Positions 43,842-53,239 of a stretch of DNA of 58,339 nucleotides are shown here, in pieces (positions within the stretch are counted from its first letter, which is position 1; every line of letters starts with the position of its first letter). The translations under genes and the position numbers were made by a program. Source of the stretch: Bacteroidales bacterium M6 (GTDB taxonomy: Bacteria; Bacteroidota; Bacteroidia; Bacteroidales; Muribaculaceae). The stretch lies in the NCBI GenBank assembly GCA_001689485.1, contig LUJQ01000052.1, forward strand, positions 1-58,339. Direction: 5' to 3'. Below the pieces are notes generated by a model. The model had not been told where the DNA came from. It was given only the letters and a program-made list of their open reading frames with translations, and made no database searches.

Positions 43842-44603
43842 TCAGAGTTTCATGCCTATACCGAACAGGGCATAATCATAAACCACCGGGTCGTCGGGAC
43901 GGAAACGCCGCAAATGCCCGGTAAGCTCCTCGACCGACCGGCGGTCGTCAGCCCGCCGCGTAAGCAGTCCCAGCTCACGTGCCGTGTCGCCTACATGCAC
44001 ATCCAGCGGGATATAAAGCTGCGACGGCGACAGGATGCCGCGCCATATGCCTATATCCACAATCCCATCGTCGCGCACCAGCCAACGCAAAGCCATGTTG
44101 ACGCGTTTAAGGGCTGTGGTGGCAAGGTTCTGCGGCAGGCAACGGGAATTCCCGGCGCCGTCGTTGGCCGCAGCCAGCTCGCGGTTCAGCCCCTCGACCA
44201 ATTTCCATGCCGGGGCTTCGGATGCCGCAATCCCTTCGGCCTGCGCGAAACCGCCAAGGGAACCGTGGCGCAGGTAGACACGCCGCAACCCACGCAGGTA
44301 ATGCCGGAAATCACGGGCGAAAAACGTGCGGTGGATATTCATATCAGGCAGATCCTCATACCCCTCGTCCATGACATAGGCATACGGATTGTTATCCATC
44401 AGCCGCAACATCTTCTCGCAGTTGGAACAAATCATCTTGCGGTTCCCCCATGCGATAGTGGCGCTCAAAAGCGCCACTATCTCTATATCCTCTGGTGCGG
44501 TGAAGCGCCTCGGGAACTGTACGGGGTCGGCCCCGATAAAGGCCGGAGAGTTTATGCGTGCCGCTTCCGCATCGAGCAGCTCGCGCAGGTCATTCTCTGT
44601 CAT
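43842..44603 (-). CDS. TIGR02757 (DUF2400) family protein
   Basis: The 253-residue protein starts MTENDLRELLDAEAARINSP and has the family stretches DPVQFPRRF, ATIAWGNRKMI and GILSPSQLYIPLDVHVGDTARELGLL (about residues 190-215), with PDDPVVYDYALFGIGM at the end. The helical core resembles HhH-GPD-like DNA-repair folds, but no function is established. It ends the - strand run polA-meaB-glgB and starts 10 bases after the glgB stop, so it is probably co-transcribed. Confidence 0.88.
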   Translation of the reverse strand: MTENDLRELLDAEAARINSPAFIGADPVQFPRRFTAPEDIEIVALLSATIAWGNRKMICSNCEKMLRLMDNNPYAYVMDEGYEDLPDMNIHRTFFARDFRHYLRGLRRVYLRHGSLGGFAQAEGIAASEAPAWKLVEGLNRELAAANDGAGNSRCLPQNLATTALKRVNMALRWLVRDDGIVDIGIWRGILSPSQLYIPLDVHVGDTARELGLLTRRADDRRSVEELTGHLRRFRPDDPVVYDYALFGIGMKL

Positions 44604-44612
44604 GAATATGCA

Positions 44613-46640
44613 TTATTTCTTTTTTGCACGTGTACGGACAAGCCTCAGCACCTGCGCCGAGCGGGCAGGCAGGTAGAGGCGCAGCCATTCCTTGCCGATA
44701 GGCTGGTAAAGCTCGTCGAACTGTGTCAGATGCTCAACCTTCTCGTCAATAAGCCCGAAGCCGCCGAATTCGGGGGAATCGGACGAAAGCACCGTGCGGT
44801 ACTTGCCCACGGGGGCAAGAATCCCGTAATCGGTATATGACTTTGTCGGTGAGAAATTGAACACGAACACAAGGTTGCCACGGCGGAATGCCAGCACCTG
44901 GTCGTCGTCCTTCTCCCAAAGTTTCTCAATGCCCAAAGCCTGGAAATTGTTGACGCACGAAATCAGCTCCACCATGGCGTTGTCAAACGCATTGAGATAT
45001 TTGTATTGCAAATCCTCGCGGTCGACCAGATCCCACTGGCGACGGGCATATTTATAGCTCCAGCCGTTGCCTTCGCGCGGGAAGTCAATCCATTCCGGGT
45101 GCCCGAACTCGTTACCCATGAAGTTCAGGTAGCCGCCGTTGATAGTGGCCATGGTGACAAGGCGTATCATCTTGTGCAAGGCGATGCCGCGTGTCACGGC
45201 AGGGTTGGTGTCACCAACCATCATATGCCAGTACATCTCTTTGTCGATAAGACGGAAAATCACCGTCTTGTCACCCACGAGCGCCTGGTCGTGGCTCTCG
45301 ACATACGATATGGTCTTTTCGTCGGAGCGCCTGTTGGTAAGTTCCCAGAAAATCGACGTCGGATGCCAGTCCTCATCCTTACGCTCCTTGAGGGTCTTAA
45401 TCCAGTAATCGGGAATACCCATGGCCATACGGTAGTCGAAACCGATGCCGCCGTCCTTGAACTTGATTGCCAGCCCCGGCATGCCGCTCATCTCTTCGGC
45501 AATGGTGATGGCATGGGGGTTCACCTCATGTATAAGTTTGTTGGCAAGTGTCAGGTAGACAATGGCATTCGTATCCTGATTCCCGTCATAATAATCCCCA
45601 TATCCTGAGAACGCTTTCCCTAGGCCGTGGTCGTAATAGAGCATCGAGGTCACCCCGTCGAAACGGAAGCCGTCGAAATGATACTCCTCAAGCCAGTATT
45701 TGCAGTTGGAAAGCAGGAAGTGGAGCACTTCGTTCTTGCCATAGTCGAAGCAGAGCGAATCCCATGCCGGATGCTCGCGGCGATGGTCGCCGTAGAAATA
45801 AAGGTTGCCGGTGCCGTCCAGACGTCCCAGCCCCTCATTCTCGTTTTTAACCGCGTGGGAATGGACAATATCCATAATCACCGCGATACCGAGCTTATGG
45901 GCGTGGTCGATAAGGCTCTTAAGGTCTTCGGGAGTTCCGAAACGCGACGAGGCGGCAAAGAAACTCGACACATGATAGCCGAACGACCCGTAGTAGGGAT
46001 GCTCCTGGATAGCCATAATCTGGATGGCGTTATAACCGTCGGCGGCAATGCGGGGGAGCACCTTGTCGCGGAATTCCTTGTATGTCCCCACCCCCTCACG
46101 CTCCTGTGCCATACCGATATGGCATTCATAGATAAGCAACGGGCGGGTGTCGGGCACGAAATCGTCTACATCCCATTTGAACGGGGCGTGGTCCCACACC
46201 TGCGCCGAGAAGATATGCGTGTTCTCATCCTGCACCACACGGTTGGCATAAGCCGGGATACGCAGCCCTTGCCCCCCGTCCCAATGCACGCTCATCTTAT
46301 AGAGCTGCCCGTGATGCATCACATTGGCCGGGATATGGATTTCCCAGACCCCGTTTTTCAGCGGGTTCAACGAAAACTCGGGCCTCTCCTCCCAACCGGA
46401 GAAATCACCTACCAGGAAAATCTGCCTGGCATTGGGCGCCCATTCGCGGAAAACCCACCAGTCACCCTGGCGGTGAAGCCCGAAATACTGGTGCGCATTG
46501 GCGAAATCCTTCAGCGAATTCGAGTTGGCAGTGAGTTCGGCTTCCTTCCGGACAGCATCTGCATGACGCCCCTCGATGGCATCTGCATGAGGTGCCAGCC
46601 ACGGGTCATTGCGATAGAGTGCAAGAGGTTTCTTTTTCAT
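44613..46640 (-). CDS. glgB: 1,4-alpha-glucan branching enzyme GlgB (eukaryote-like type)
   Basis: The 675-residue GH13 enzyme has an N-terminal CBM48 domain (WWVFREWAPNARQIFLVGDFSGW near residue 60). The catalytic domain holds the nucleophile Asp in GFRFDGVTSML (about 328), the acid Glu in AEEMSGMPGL (about 381), and YVESHDQALVGDK (about 447). The last motif is the form seen in eukaryotic branching enzymes and common in Bacteroidetes. It makes alpha-1,6 branches in glycogen. No other glg gene is nearby. The gene reads normally. Confidence 0.95.
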   Translation of the reverse strand: MKKKPLALYRNDPWLAPHADAIEGRHADAVRKEAELTANSNSLKDFANAHQYFGLHRQGDWWVFREWAPNARQIFLVGDFSGWEERPEFSLNPLKNGVWEIHIPANVMHHGQLYKMSVHWDGGQGLRIPAYANRVVQDENTHIFSAQVWDHAPFKWDVDDFVPDTRPLLIYECHIGMAQEREGVGTYKEFRDKVLPRIAADGYNAIQIMAIQEHPYYGSFGYHVSSFFAASSRFGTPEDLKSLIDHAHKLGIAVIMDIVHSHAVKNENEGLGRLDGTGNLYFYGDHRREHPAWDSLCFDYGKNEVLHFLLSNCKYWLEEYHFDGFRFDGVTSMLYYDHGLGKAFSGYGDYYDGNQDTNAIVYLTLANKLIHEVNPHAITIAEEMSGMPGLAIKFKDGGIGFDYRMAMGIPDYWIKTLKERKDEDWHPTSIFWELTNRRSDEKTISYVESHDQALVGDKTVIFRLIDKEMYWHMMVGDTNPAVTRGIALHKMIRLVTMATINGGYLNFMGNEFGHPEWIDFPREGNGWSYKYARRQWDLVDREDLQYKYLNAFDNAMVELISCVNNFQALGIEKLWEKDDDQVLAFRRGNLVFVFNFSPTKSYTDYGILAPVGKYRTVLSSDSPEFGGFGLIDEKVEHLTQFDELYQPIGKEWLRLYLPARSAQVLRLVRTRAKKK

Positions 46641-46678
46641 ATCTCTATGTGTTTTTGTTTATTGTGTAAGTAAGAATA

Positions 46679-47761
46679 TCACGACAGCCCGTCGAGCAAT
46701 TCGTGTGCAGCCGCAAACGGCGAAAGCCGGTTCGACAGCACCAACCGTTCGGCAGTGGCGATGCGTGCCGCCCGGTCGGGGTCCTCGTAAAAGCGGCGGC
46801 GCAGTTCCGCATCGATGGTCTCATACATCCAGTAGCGTGCCTGCTCATGGCGGCGGCGCTCGAAATACCCGTTCTCTTTCACAAAGTCGAAATAACGGTC
46901 AATCATATCCCACACCTCTGTTATGCCAAGCTCGAAATAGCCCGAATATGTAAGCACCTCGGGAGTCCACCCCGACGGTGGCGTGGGGAAAAGATGCAGG
47001 GCCGAACGGAACTGGGCCTGGGCCAGGCGTGCACGGTCGATATTGTCGCCGTCGGCTTTGTTGATTACGATACCGTCGGCCATTTCCATGATGCCGCGCT
47101 TGATTCCCTGCAACTCGTCGCCGGTGCCTGCAAGCTGGATAAGCAGGAAGAAATCGACCATCGAATGCACGGCGGTCTCGCTTTGCCCCACCCCCACCGT
47201 CTCAACGAATATATTGTCATAGCCCGCTGCCTCGCAAAGGATTATGGTCTCACGGGTCTTACGGGCAACCCCGCCGAGGGAACCGGCCGACGGTGAAGGG
47301 CGGATAAAAGCCGACTCATGTTGCGAAAGCTTTTCCATGCGAGTTTTGTCGCCGAGGATACTCCCTTTCGACCGTTCCGACGACGGGTCGATGGCAAGAA
47401 CGGCAAGCTTCCCGCCGTTACGCAGCACATGAAGCCCGAACACGTCGATCGACGTCGATTTCCCCGCACCAGGCACCCCGGTTATACCTATCCTACGGCT
47501 CTTACCCGAATAAGGCAGGCACTTCTCGATCACCTCATGGGCAATCGCCTGATGCGCCGGGGCAACACTTTCGACAAGGGTCACTGCACGTGCCAGACGT
47601 GTGACATCCCCTTTCAGAATCCCCTCCACCAGCTCCGAAGCCGACGGCAGGGGGGCTTTCCGCCTCGGTTTAAGGTAGGGATTGACAACGGGGGGCTGCG
47701 CCACCCCGGCATTCACGGCAAGGCCGCTGTATTTCGGGTCATTCTCAGGATGGTTCTCCAT
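46679..47761 (-). CDS. meaB: Methylmalonyl-CoA mutase-associated GTPase MeaB
   Basis: The 360-residue protein has the P-loop GVPGAGKSTSIDVFG near residue 93, VLAIDPSSERSKGSILGDKTRM (switch region), IFVETVGVGQSE and VINKADGDN (G4). MeaB guards adenosylcobalamin-dependent methylmalonyl-CoA mutase by gating cofactor loading, in propionate/succinate metabolism. The mutase genes are not in this window. It starts upstream of glgB by 38 bases and lies 62 bases after polA on the same strand. Confidence 0.95.
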   Translation of the reverse strand: MENHPENDPKYSGLAVNAGVAQPPVVNPYLKPRRKAPLPSASELVEGILKGDVTRLARAVTLVESVAPAHQAIAHEVIEKCLPYSGKSRRIGITGVPGAGKSTSIDVFGLHVLRNGGKLAVLAIDPSSERSKGSILGDKTRMEKLSQHESAFIRPSPSAGSLGGVARKTRETIILCEAAGYDNIFVETVGVGQSETAVHSMVDFFLLIQLAGTGDELQGIKRGIMEMADGIVINKADGDNIDRARLAQAQFRSALHLFPTPPSGWTPEVLTYSGYFELGITEVWDMIDRYFDFVKENGYFERRRHEQARYWMYETIDAELRRRFYEDPDRAARIATAERLVLSNRLSPFAAAHELLDGLS

Positions 47762-47823
47762 GATATTTATGATTCTTGTTTAATCTATGTAGGTCGTAAA
47801 ATTATTTCCTGTCCAAAATCACA

Positions 47824-50652
47824 TCAATGTGCTTCAAGCCAGTTGTTGCCGGTACCCGAGGCAACCTCAAGCGGCACGGAACCGCTGAAAGCCCCGCTCA
47901 TCAGCCGTGTCACAAGCTCCTGCAACTGCGGCAGTTCGTCAGGCACCACATTGAACACAAGTTCGTCGTGAACCTGCATCACCATACGCGAACGCAATCC
48001 CAAGCGGCTCATCTCCTCATGGATGCGTATCATGGCTATCTTGATTATATCGGCCGCCGAACCCTGCAACGGGGCGTTGACGGCATTCCGTTCGGCATAA
48101 CTGCGCACTGTGGCATTACGTGAATTTATATCCGGCAGGAAGCGGGTGCGCCCCATAATGGTGGTCACATACCCGTCCTTACGGGCTTTCTCTATCGATT
48201 CGGCTATAAATTCCTTGATATGCGGATAAGTTCGGAAATACCCGTCAATCAGCTCCTTCGCCTCATAGCGCGGAATGGAGAGCCGCTCTGACAGGCCGAA
48301 GGCCGAAATGCCGTAGACGGTGCCGAAATTGGCTGTTTTGGCCTTGCGGCGCTGGTCGTCGGTAACCTCGTCGAACGGCACATGGAAAATCTTCGACGCC
48401 GTGGCACGGTGTATGTCAAGCCCCTCGCGGAACGCCTCCGTAAGCTCCGGGTCGTTACTTAATGCCGCAAGCAGGCGCAACTCTATCTGCGAATAATCGG
48501 CCGACAGGATAACACATCCCGGGTCGGCAATGAACGCCCTCCGCACCTCGCGCCCGTCATCGGTGCGGATAGGGATGTTCTGAAGGTTAGGATTAGCCGA
48601 CGAGATGCGCCCGGTAGCAGTCACCGTCTGGTTATACGTGGTGTGAATCTTCCCTGTAACGGGATTCACCATGCCCGGCAGGGCATTGATATAAGTGGCC
48701 AAAAGTTTTTTAAGGCTGCGGGCCTCCAGTATCAGCCCCACTATCGGGTGGGCGGCGCGGTGCTTCTCCAAAATCTCCTCGGTCGTGGAGAAAGCCCCGG
48801 TCTTGGTGCGCTTCGCCTTGGCATCGAGCTTCATCTTTCCGAAAAGGATTTCACCCACCTGCATGGGGGAACTGATATTGAACCGTTCCCCGGCAAGTTC
48901 GTAGGCACGCTCCTCGATGTCGCGCACCTGCAAGGTAAGCTGCTGTGAAAGCTGGTGCAGTTCCGCCGAATCGATGCGCACACCAGTCCATTCCATATCG
49001 GCAAGCACACGGGCAAGCGGCAGCTCTATGTCATCGACCAACGCCTGCTGCCTGTTTGCCTCAAGCAGCCCGCGCAACGGCCTGTAAAGGCGCAGGGTTA
49101 TATCGGCCTGCTCACAAAGCCGTTCCAATTCGGTTCCTGCCGGCAAAGGCATATATGGCTTACGCGATGAGGATGCTTCGGCATAATCGGCCGTATGGTA
49201 ACGGAGCACCGAGGCTGCTATGTCGGCCTGACGGTGACGCATCTCCGGCTGTAGCACATAATGAGCCAGCGACGTGTCGAAATAAGAAGCCGAAAGCCCT
49301 ATCCCCTCACGACGCAGCAACACCATGTCGCGTTTTATATCATGGCTTACCAGCACACTCCCGCTATTTGTAAACAACGGTTCGAGCGCAGCCATGACCC
49401 CGGCACGCGCTTCGGCATCGGCGGGAACGGTTACAAACACGCTTTCACCTTCGGCGGCCGAAAAGGCCATCCCCCTGAAATCGGCAGTCATCGCCTCTGC
49501 CCCGACCGCATATAGCGCGATTCCGGTTGCCTGGGCTTTGCATGCCTCGGCAACCGCCTGCGCCAGTGCCACGGCATCGGTCACTTCCCGGTAACCGGCG
49601 GCAGAAAGCGAGGCATAGCCCTCATCACCGCCACCGGGCGTATCCCCGGTCGACGTTGCATCATGACCACCAACTGCGGCGGCTTCCCCCTCGATAAAAT
49701 CGAAAAGCGAGGGCTGCATGGTTTCCCCGCCTTTTTTTTCAGGCTCGGATGCCTTTTTATCATCCTCACCGCCCGTGGCAGGTTTACGCAGCCGCGACAG
49801 GAATGTCTTGAATTCCATACGCGTGAAAATTTCACGCAGCCGCTCCGTGTCTTCAGGCTCACGGCGGAGTGTGTCGAAATCCACCTCTAACGGGACATCG
49901 CGGCGTATGGTCGCCAGATGTTTGGAAAAGCGGATATTGTCGGCGTTTTCCTGTATTTTCTTCCCAAGGGCCCCCTTTATCCCGGCGGCATTGGCCAAAA
50001 GGTTCTCTACCGACCCGTATTCCCTTATAAGCTTCGATGCCGTTTTAGGCCCTACGCCGGGACACCCAGGTATGTTGTCGATAGCGTCACCCTCCAAAGC
50101 CAGGAGGTCGATTACCTGCAAGGGGGAATCTATGTCATAACGGGCACACACCTCACGCGGGCCGCGCAATTCCGAATCCTGCCCCCGTAGCGACGGTTTG
50201 TACATCACCACATTGTCGCTCACCAACTGGCCGTAATCCTTGTCGGGGGTCATCATATAGGTCATATACCCCTGCTCCGAAGCCATCCGCGACAAAGTGC
50301 CGATAACATCGTCGGCCTCATACCCCGGGACTTCGAACACGGGAATCCGGTAAGCCTCGACAATCTCCTTTATAATAGGCACCGACAGGGATATATCCTC
50401 AGGCTGCGCCTCGCGTTTGGCCTTGTATCCGGAATAAAGTTCATGACGGAAAGTGGGGCCGTGCGGGTCGAAGCACACGGCGATATGCGACGGATTCTCC
50501 TTCCGGAGGATTTCGTCGAGAGTGTTGCAAAAGCCGAACACGGCCGAGGAGTTAAACCCCGTCGACGTTATGCGGGGCGCTCGTATCAAGGCATAATATG
50601 CCCTGTAAATCAATGCATACGCATCAAGTAGAAACAGTTTCTTATCATCCAT
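47824..50652 (-). CDS. polA: DNA polymerase I, with a probably inactive 3'-5' exonuclease domain
   Basis: The start at 50652 (MDDKKLFLLDAYALIYRAYYAL) fits the family; 942 residues. The 5'-nuclease domain (about 1-290) has FDPHGPTFRHE, YEADDVIGTL and TPDKDYGQLV. The polymerase domain has SADYSQIELRLLA, RRKAKTANFGTVYGISAFGL and VMQVHDELVF. In the 3'-5' exonuclease region (about 365-560) the first acidic motif, normally DTET, is replaced by IALYAVG near residue 378. IKRDM and FDTSLAHYVL remain. So proofreading is probably lost, while repair and Okazaki-fragment processing would stay. It is the first gene of the - strand run. Confidence 0.95.
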   Translation of the reverse strand: MDDKKLFLLDAYALIYRAYYALIRAPRITSTGFNSSAVFGFCNTLDEILRKENPSHIAVCFDPHGPTFRHELYSGYKAKREAQPEDISLSVPIIKEIVEAYRIPVFEVPGYEADDVIGTLSRMASEQGYMTYMMTPDKDYGQLVSDNVVMYKPSLRGQDSELRGPREVCARYDIDSPLQVIDLLALEGDAIDNIPGCPGVGPKTASKLIREYGSVENLLANAAGIKGALGKKIQENADNIRFSKHLATIRRDVPLEVDFDTLRREPEDTERLREIFTRMEFKTFLSRLRKPATGGEDDKKASEPEKKGGETMQPSLFDFIEGEAAAVGGHDATSTGDTPGGGDEGYASLSAAGYREVTDAVALAQAVAEACKAQATGIALYAVGAEAMTADFRGMAFSAAEGESVFVTVPADAEARAGVMAALEPLFTNSGSVLVSHDIKRDMVLLRREGIGLSASYFDTSLAHYVLQPEMRHRQADIAASVLRYHTADYAEASSSRKPYMPLPAGTELERLCEQADITLRLYRPLRGLLEANRQQALVDDIELPLARVLADMEWTGVRIDSAELHQLSQQLTLQVRDIEERAYELAGERFNISSPMQVGEILFGKMKLDAKAKRTKTGAFSTTEEILEKHRAAHPIVGLILEARSLKKLLATYINALPGMVNPVTGKIHTTYNQTVTATGRISSANPNLQNIPIRTDDGREVRRAFIADPGCVILSADYSQIELRLLAALSNDPELTEAFREGLDIHRATASKIFHVPFDEVTDDQRRKAKTANFGTVYGISAFGLSERLSIPRYEAKELIDGYFRTYPHIKEFIAESIEKARKDGYVTTIMGRTRFLPDINSRNATVRSYAERNAVNAPLQGSAADIIKIAMIRIHEEMSRLGLRSRMVMQVHDELVFNVVPDELPQLQELVTRLMSGAFSGSVPLEVASGTGNNWLEAH

Positions 50653-50711
50653 CCGGTCTCTGTCGTTGGTAACGGGGCCGAGGCATATGCGCCACCACCC
50701 CCTTCTTTCCA

Positions 50712-50719
50712 CAAAGTTA
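50712..50719 (-). promoter_or_regulatory. Probable -7 box for polA
   Basis: On the - strand this reads TAACTTTG. The start site would be near 50705 and the ATG is at 50652. A good -33 is not visible. Confidence 0.5.
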
Positions 50720-50827
50720 ACAATTAATTCGATATTCAGGTTGCCGATGCGGGGAAATTCACCAAATCACATGTTTTACCGCCATTTCTTATTACGACAT
50801 CATGAGCCGAAACACCCTCCGCAAGTG

Positions 50828-50858
50828 TTTGACGATTGGGGGGAATGTTGTAAATTTG
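50828..50858 (+). promoter_or_regulatory. Consensus promoter for the (p)ppGpp enzyme gene
   Basis: TTTG (50828-50831) and TAAATTTG (50851-50858) are exactly 19 bases apart. The start site would be near 50865, with an AAGGAG ribosome-binding-like stretch shortly before the ATG at 50906. It diverges from the polA promoter. Confidence 0.85.
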
Positions 50859-50905
50859 CGAATTATATCCCTTACGCCTGACCGGCAACCACAAAGGAGC
50901 TACCG

Positions 50906-53149
50906 ATGAACGACACAAAGAATTTCACAACCGAAGCCGAGGACCGCATAATCGAAGATGCTTTCCGCGAAGTGCTTGACGGATATCTGAAAAGCAACCA
51001 CCGCAAAAAAGTGGAAATAATCGAACGCGCTTTCAAATTCGCAAAAGAGGCACACAAAGGAATCAGGCGGCGTTCAGGCGAACCCTACATACTTCACCCA
51101 ATAGCCGTGGCAAAAATCGCAAGCCAGGAAATCGGGCTGGGCTCCACCTCGATTTGCGCGGCGTTGCTACACGACGTGGTCGAGGACACTGACTATACAG
51201 TCGAGGATATTGAACAGAATTTCGGAAAGAAAATCGCCCAGCTCGTCGAGGGGCTGACAAAAATCTCAGGGGGTATATTCGGCGACAAGGCTTCCGCACA
51301 AGCCGAAAATTTCCGCAAACTGCTCCTTACAATGTCGGAAGACATCAGGGTGGTGCTGATAAAGATGGCCGACCGCCTGCACAACATGCGCACACTCGGC
51401 TCGATGGCCCCCAACAAGCAATACAAAATCGCCGGGGAAACCCTCTACATATACGCCCCACTGGCACACCGCCTGGGACTGTTCGCCATAAAGACCGAGC
51501 TGGAAAACCTCAGCTTCAAATACGAACATCCCGACGCCTTCAACAACATAAGCCGCAAAATCGCGGCCACCGAAGGGAGCCGTAACGAAATCTACCGAAA
51601 CTTCGCCGCCCCGGTGCTGGCGCGGCTCGACCGGATGGGACTGAAATACACCGCCAAGGCACGCGTGAAATCTGTATATTCCATCTGGAACAAGATGGAG
51701 ACGAAACATATCCCGTTCGAGGAGGTTTACGACCTTTACGCCGCACGGATAGTGTTCGACTGCGACGACCCCGCACAGGAAAAAAGCATATGCTGGCAGA
51801 TATATTCGGCCATAACCGACATCTACCGCCTGCACCCCGACCGCACACGCGACTGGATTTCGAGCCCGAAAGCCAACGGATACCAGGCCCTGCACCTGAC
51901 AGTGATGGGGCCTGACGGAAACTGGATAGAAGTGCAGATCCGTTCTCGCCGGATGGACGAGATTGCCGAGAAAGGTTTTGCCGCACACTGGAAATACAAA
52001 GTAGGCGAAGGGGACGAGGAATCGGAACTAAACGCGTGGCTCCACACCATCAAGGACATTCTCGACGACCCCGAACCGAATGCGCTCGACTTCCTCGACA
52101 CCCTCAAGCTCAACCTTTTCGCATCGGAAATCGTGGTGTTCACCCCTAAGGGCGAACTTATAACCCTGCCGATGGATGCCACGGTGCTCGACGTGGCCTT
52201 CCACCTCCACACCCAGATAGGATGCCGCTGCATAGCCGGGAAAGTGAACCACAAACTCGTGCCTCTGAGCCAGAAACTGAATTCGGGCGACCAGGTGGAG
52301 GTGCTGACCTCACAAAGCCAGACCCCGAAACCGGAATGGATCGATTTCCTGGCCACGGCGAAAGGGAAAACCAGGCTGCGGGCATCATTGAGGAAACTAC
52401 ACCAACCCGCAATCGCCGCAGGAAAGGGTATATTCGCGAAATTCCTGAAGGAAAACGATATTGCCGACGACAACGTGGCCATCACAAAGGTAATGGGGCT
52501 GTTCAAGGCAGCGAGCAAAGAGGAACTTTACTACCTGCTCGGCAACCAGGAAATCGTGCTCAACGAATATGTGGTAAAGACCCTCCGCAAACAAAGCTCC
52601 GCAACCAAGCGCCTGCTGGCACGCCTGTGGGGGCGGAACCCCGCAAAGGAGCAACCTGAAACAACCGCCCCGGCCGCCCCGGCCAAAACACCCATCAACA
52701 CAAAGGAAACGTATGTGTTGAAGTATGATGACAACGGCGAAGCCAATTTCCGCCTTGCAGGTTGTTGCAACCCTGTGCCGGGCGACGATGTGCTCGGCTT
52801 CATCGACGACGACGGGGAGGTGGTGGTGCATTCGCTCGACTGCCCCAGGGCAGGGGCGCTCAAGGCAAGCTTCGGGCCGAGGCTGCTCTCCACCCGCTGG
52901 GAGGTTAGCGACGCCAGGTTCCTGGCCAACATACATATAGAGGGAATCGACCGCCAAGGAATCCTGCATGAGCTTATATCGCTGATTTCCACACATCTTT
53001 CACTCAACATACGCTCACTCGACATACGCACCGAGAAAGAAGTGTTCCAATGCGACATGTCGCTGCTGGTAACCGATGCGACAGGGATAAACGACCTGTG
53101 TGCCAAAGTCCGAAAAATTCCCGGGGTGGAAAAAGTAGCACGCATCTGA
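50906..53149 (+). CDS. Bifunctional (p)ppGpp synthetase/hydrolase (Rel/SpoT)
   Basis: This 747-residue protein has the HD hydrolase domain (ILHPIAVAKIA, then AALLHDVVEDTDYT near residue 85 and KMADRLHNMRTLGSM near 152). The synthetase domain follows (ARIVFDCDD and DWISSPKANGYQALHLTV near 315), then TGS (ITLPMDATVLDVAFHLHTQIG near 415) and a C-terminal ACT domain (LANIHIEGIDRQGILHELISLIS near 672). Both catalytic halves look intact, so it can make and remove the stringent-response alarmone. The next gene starts 90 bases later. Confidence 0.95.
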   Translation: MNDTKNFTTEAEDRIIEDAFREVLDGYLKSNHRKKVEIIERAFKFAKEAHKGIRRRSGEPYILHPIAVAKIASQEIGLGSTSICAALLHDVVEDTDYTVEDIEQNFGKKIAQLVEGLTKISGGIFGDKASAQAENFRKLLLTMSEDIRVVLIKMADRLHNMRTLGSMAPNKQYKIAGETLYIYAPLAHRLGLFAIKTELENLSFKYEHPDAFNNISRKIAATEGSRNEIYRNFAAPVLARLDRMGLKYTAKARVKSVYSIWNKMETKHIPFEEVYDLYAARIVFDCDDPAQEKSICWQIYSAITDIYRLHPDRTRDWISSPKANGYQALHLTVMGPDGNWIEVQIRSRRMDEIAEKGFAAHWKYKVGEGDEESELNAWLHTIKDILDDPEPNALDFLDTLKLNLFASEIVVFTPKGELITLPMDATVLDVAFHLHTQIGCRCIAGKVNHKLVPLSQKLNSGDQVEVLTSQSQTPKPEWIDFLATAKGKTRLRASLRKLHQPAIAAGKGIFAKFLKENDIADDNVAITKVMGLFKAASKEELYYLLGNQEIVLNEYVVKTLRKQSSATKRLLARLWGRNPAKEQPETTAPAAPAKTPINTKETYVLKYDDNGEANFRLAGCCNPVPGDDVLGFIDDDGEVVVHSLDCPRAGALKASFGPRLLSTRWEVSDARFLANIHIEGIDRQGILHELISLISTHLSLNIRSLDIRTEKEVFQCDMSLLVTDATGINDLCAKVRKIPGVEKVARI

Positions 53150-53198
53150 CCCCCGATAACCATCGGCATCGAACCCAGATTATCAGAGGTTGCCTGAA

Positions 53199-53217
53199 TT
53201 TTTCCAAAAGATTTTTA
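53199..53217 (+). repeat. Second copy of the TTTTTCCAAAAGATTTTTA element
   Basis: The 19-base sequence TTTTTCCAAAAGATTTTTA is identical to 36159-36177. Its left flank (GAGGTTGCCTGAA) resembles the left arm of the first copy (GAGATTGTCTAAA), but the right arm is not kept, so this copy forms no good hairpin. Confidence 0.75.
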
Positions 53218-53239
53218 ACTCCCGCGAACAACCCTTATA

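Noticed and set aside
45627..46673. 348-aa ORF on the + strand
   Set aside because: It lies wholly opposite glgB, which is certain from its GH13 motifs.
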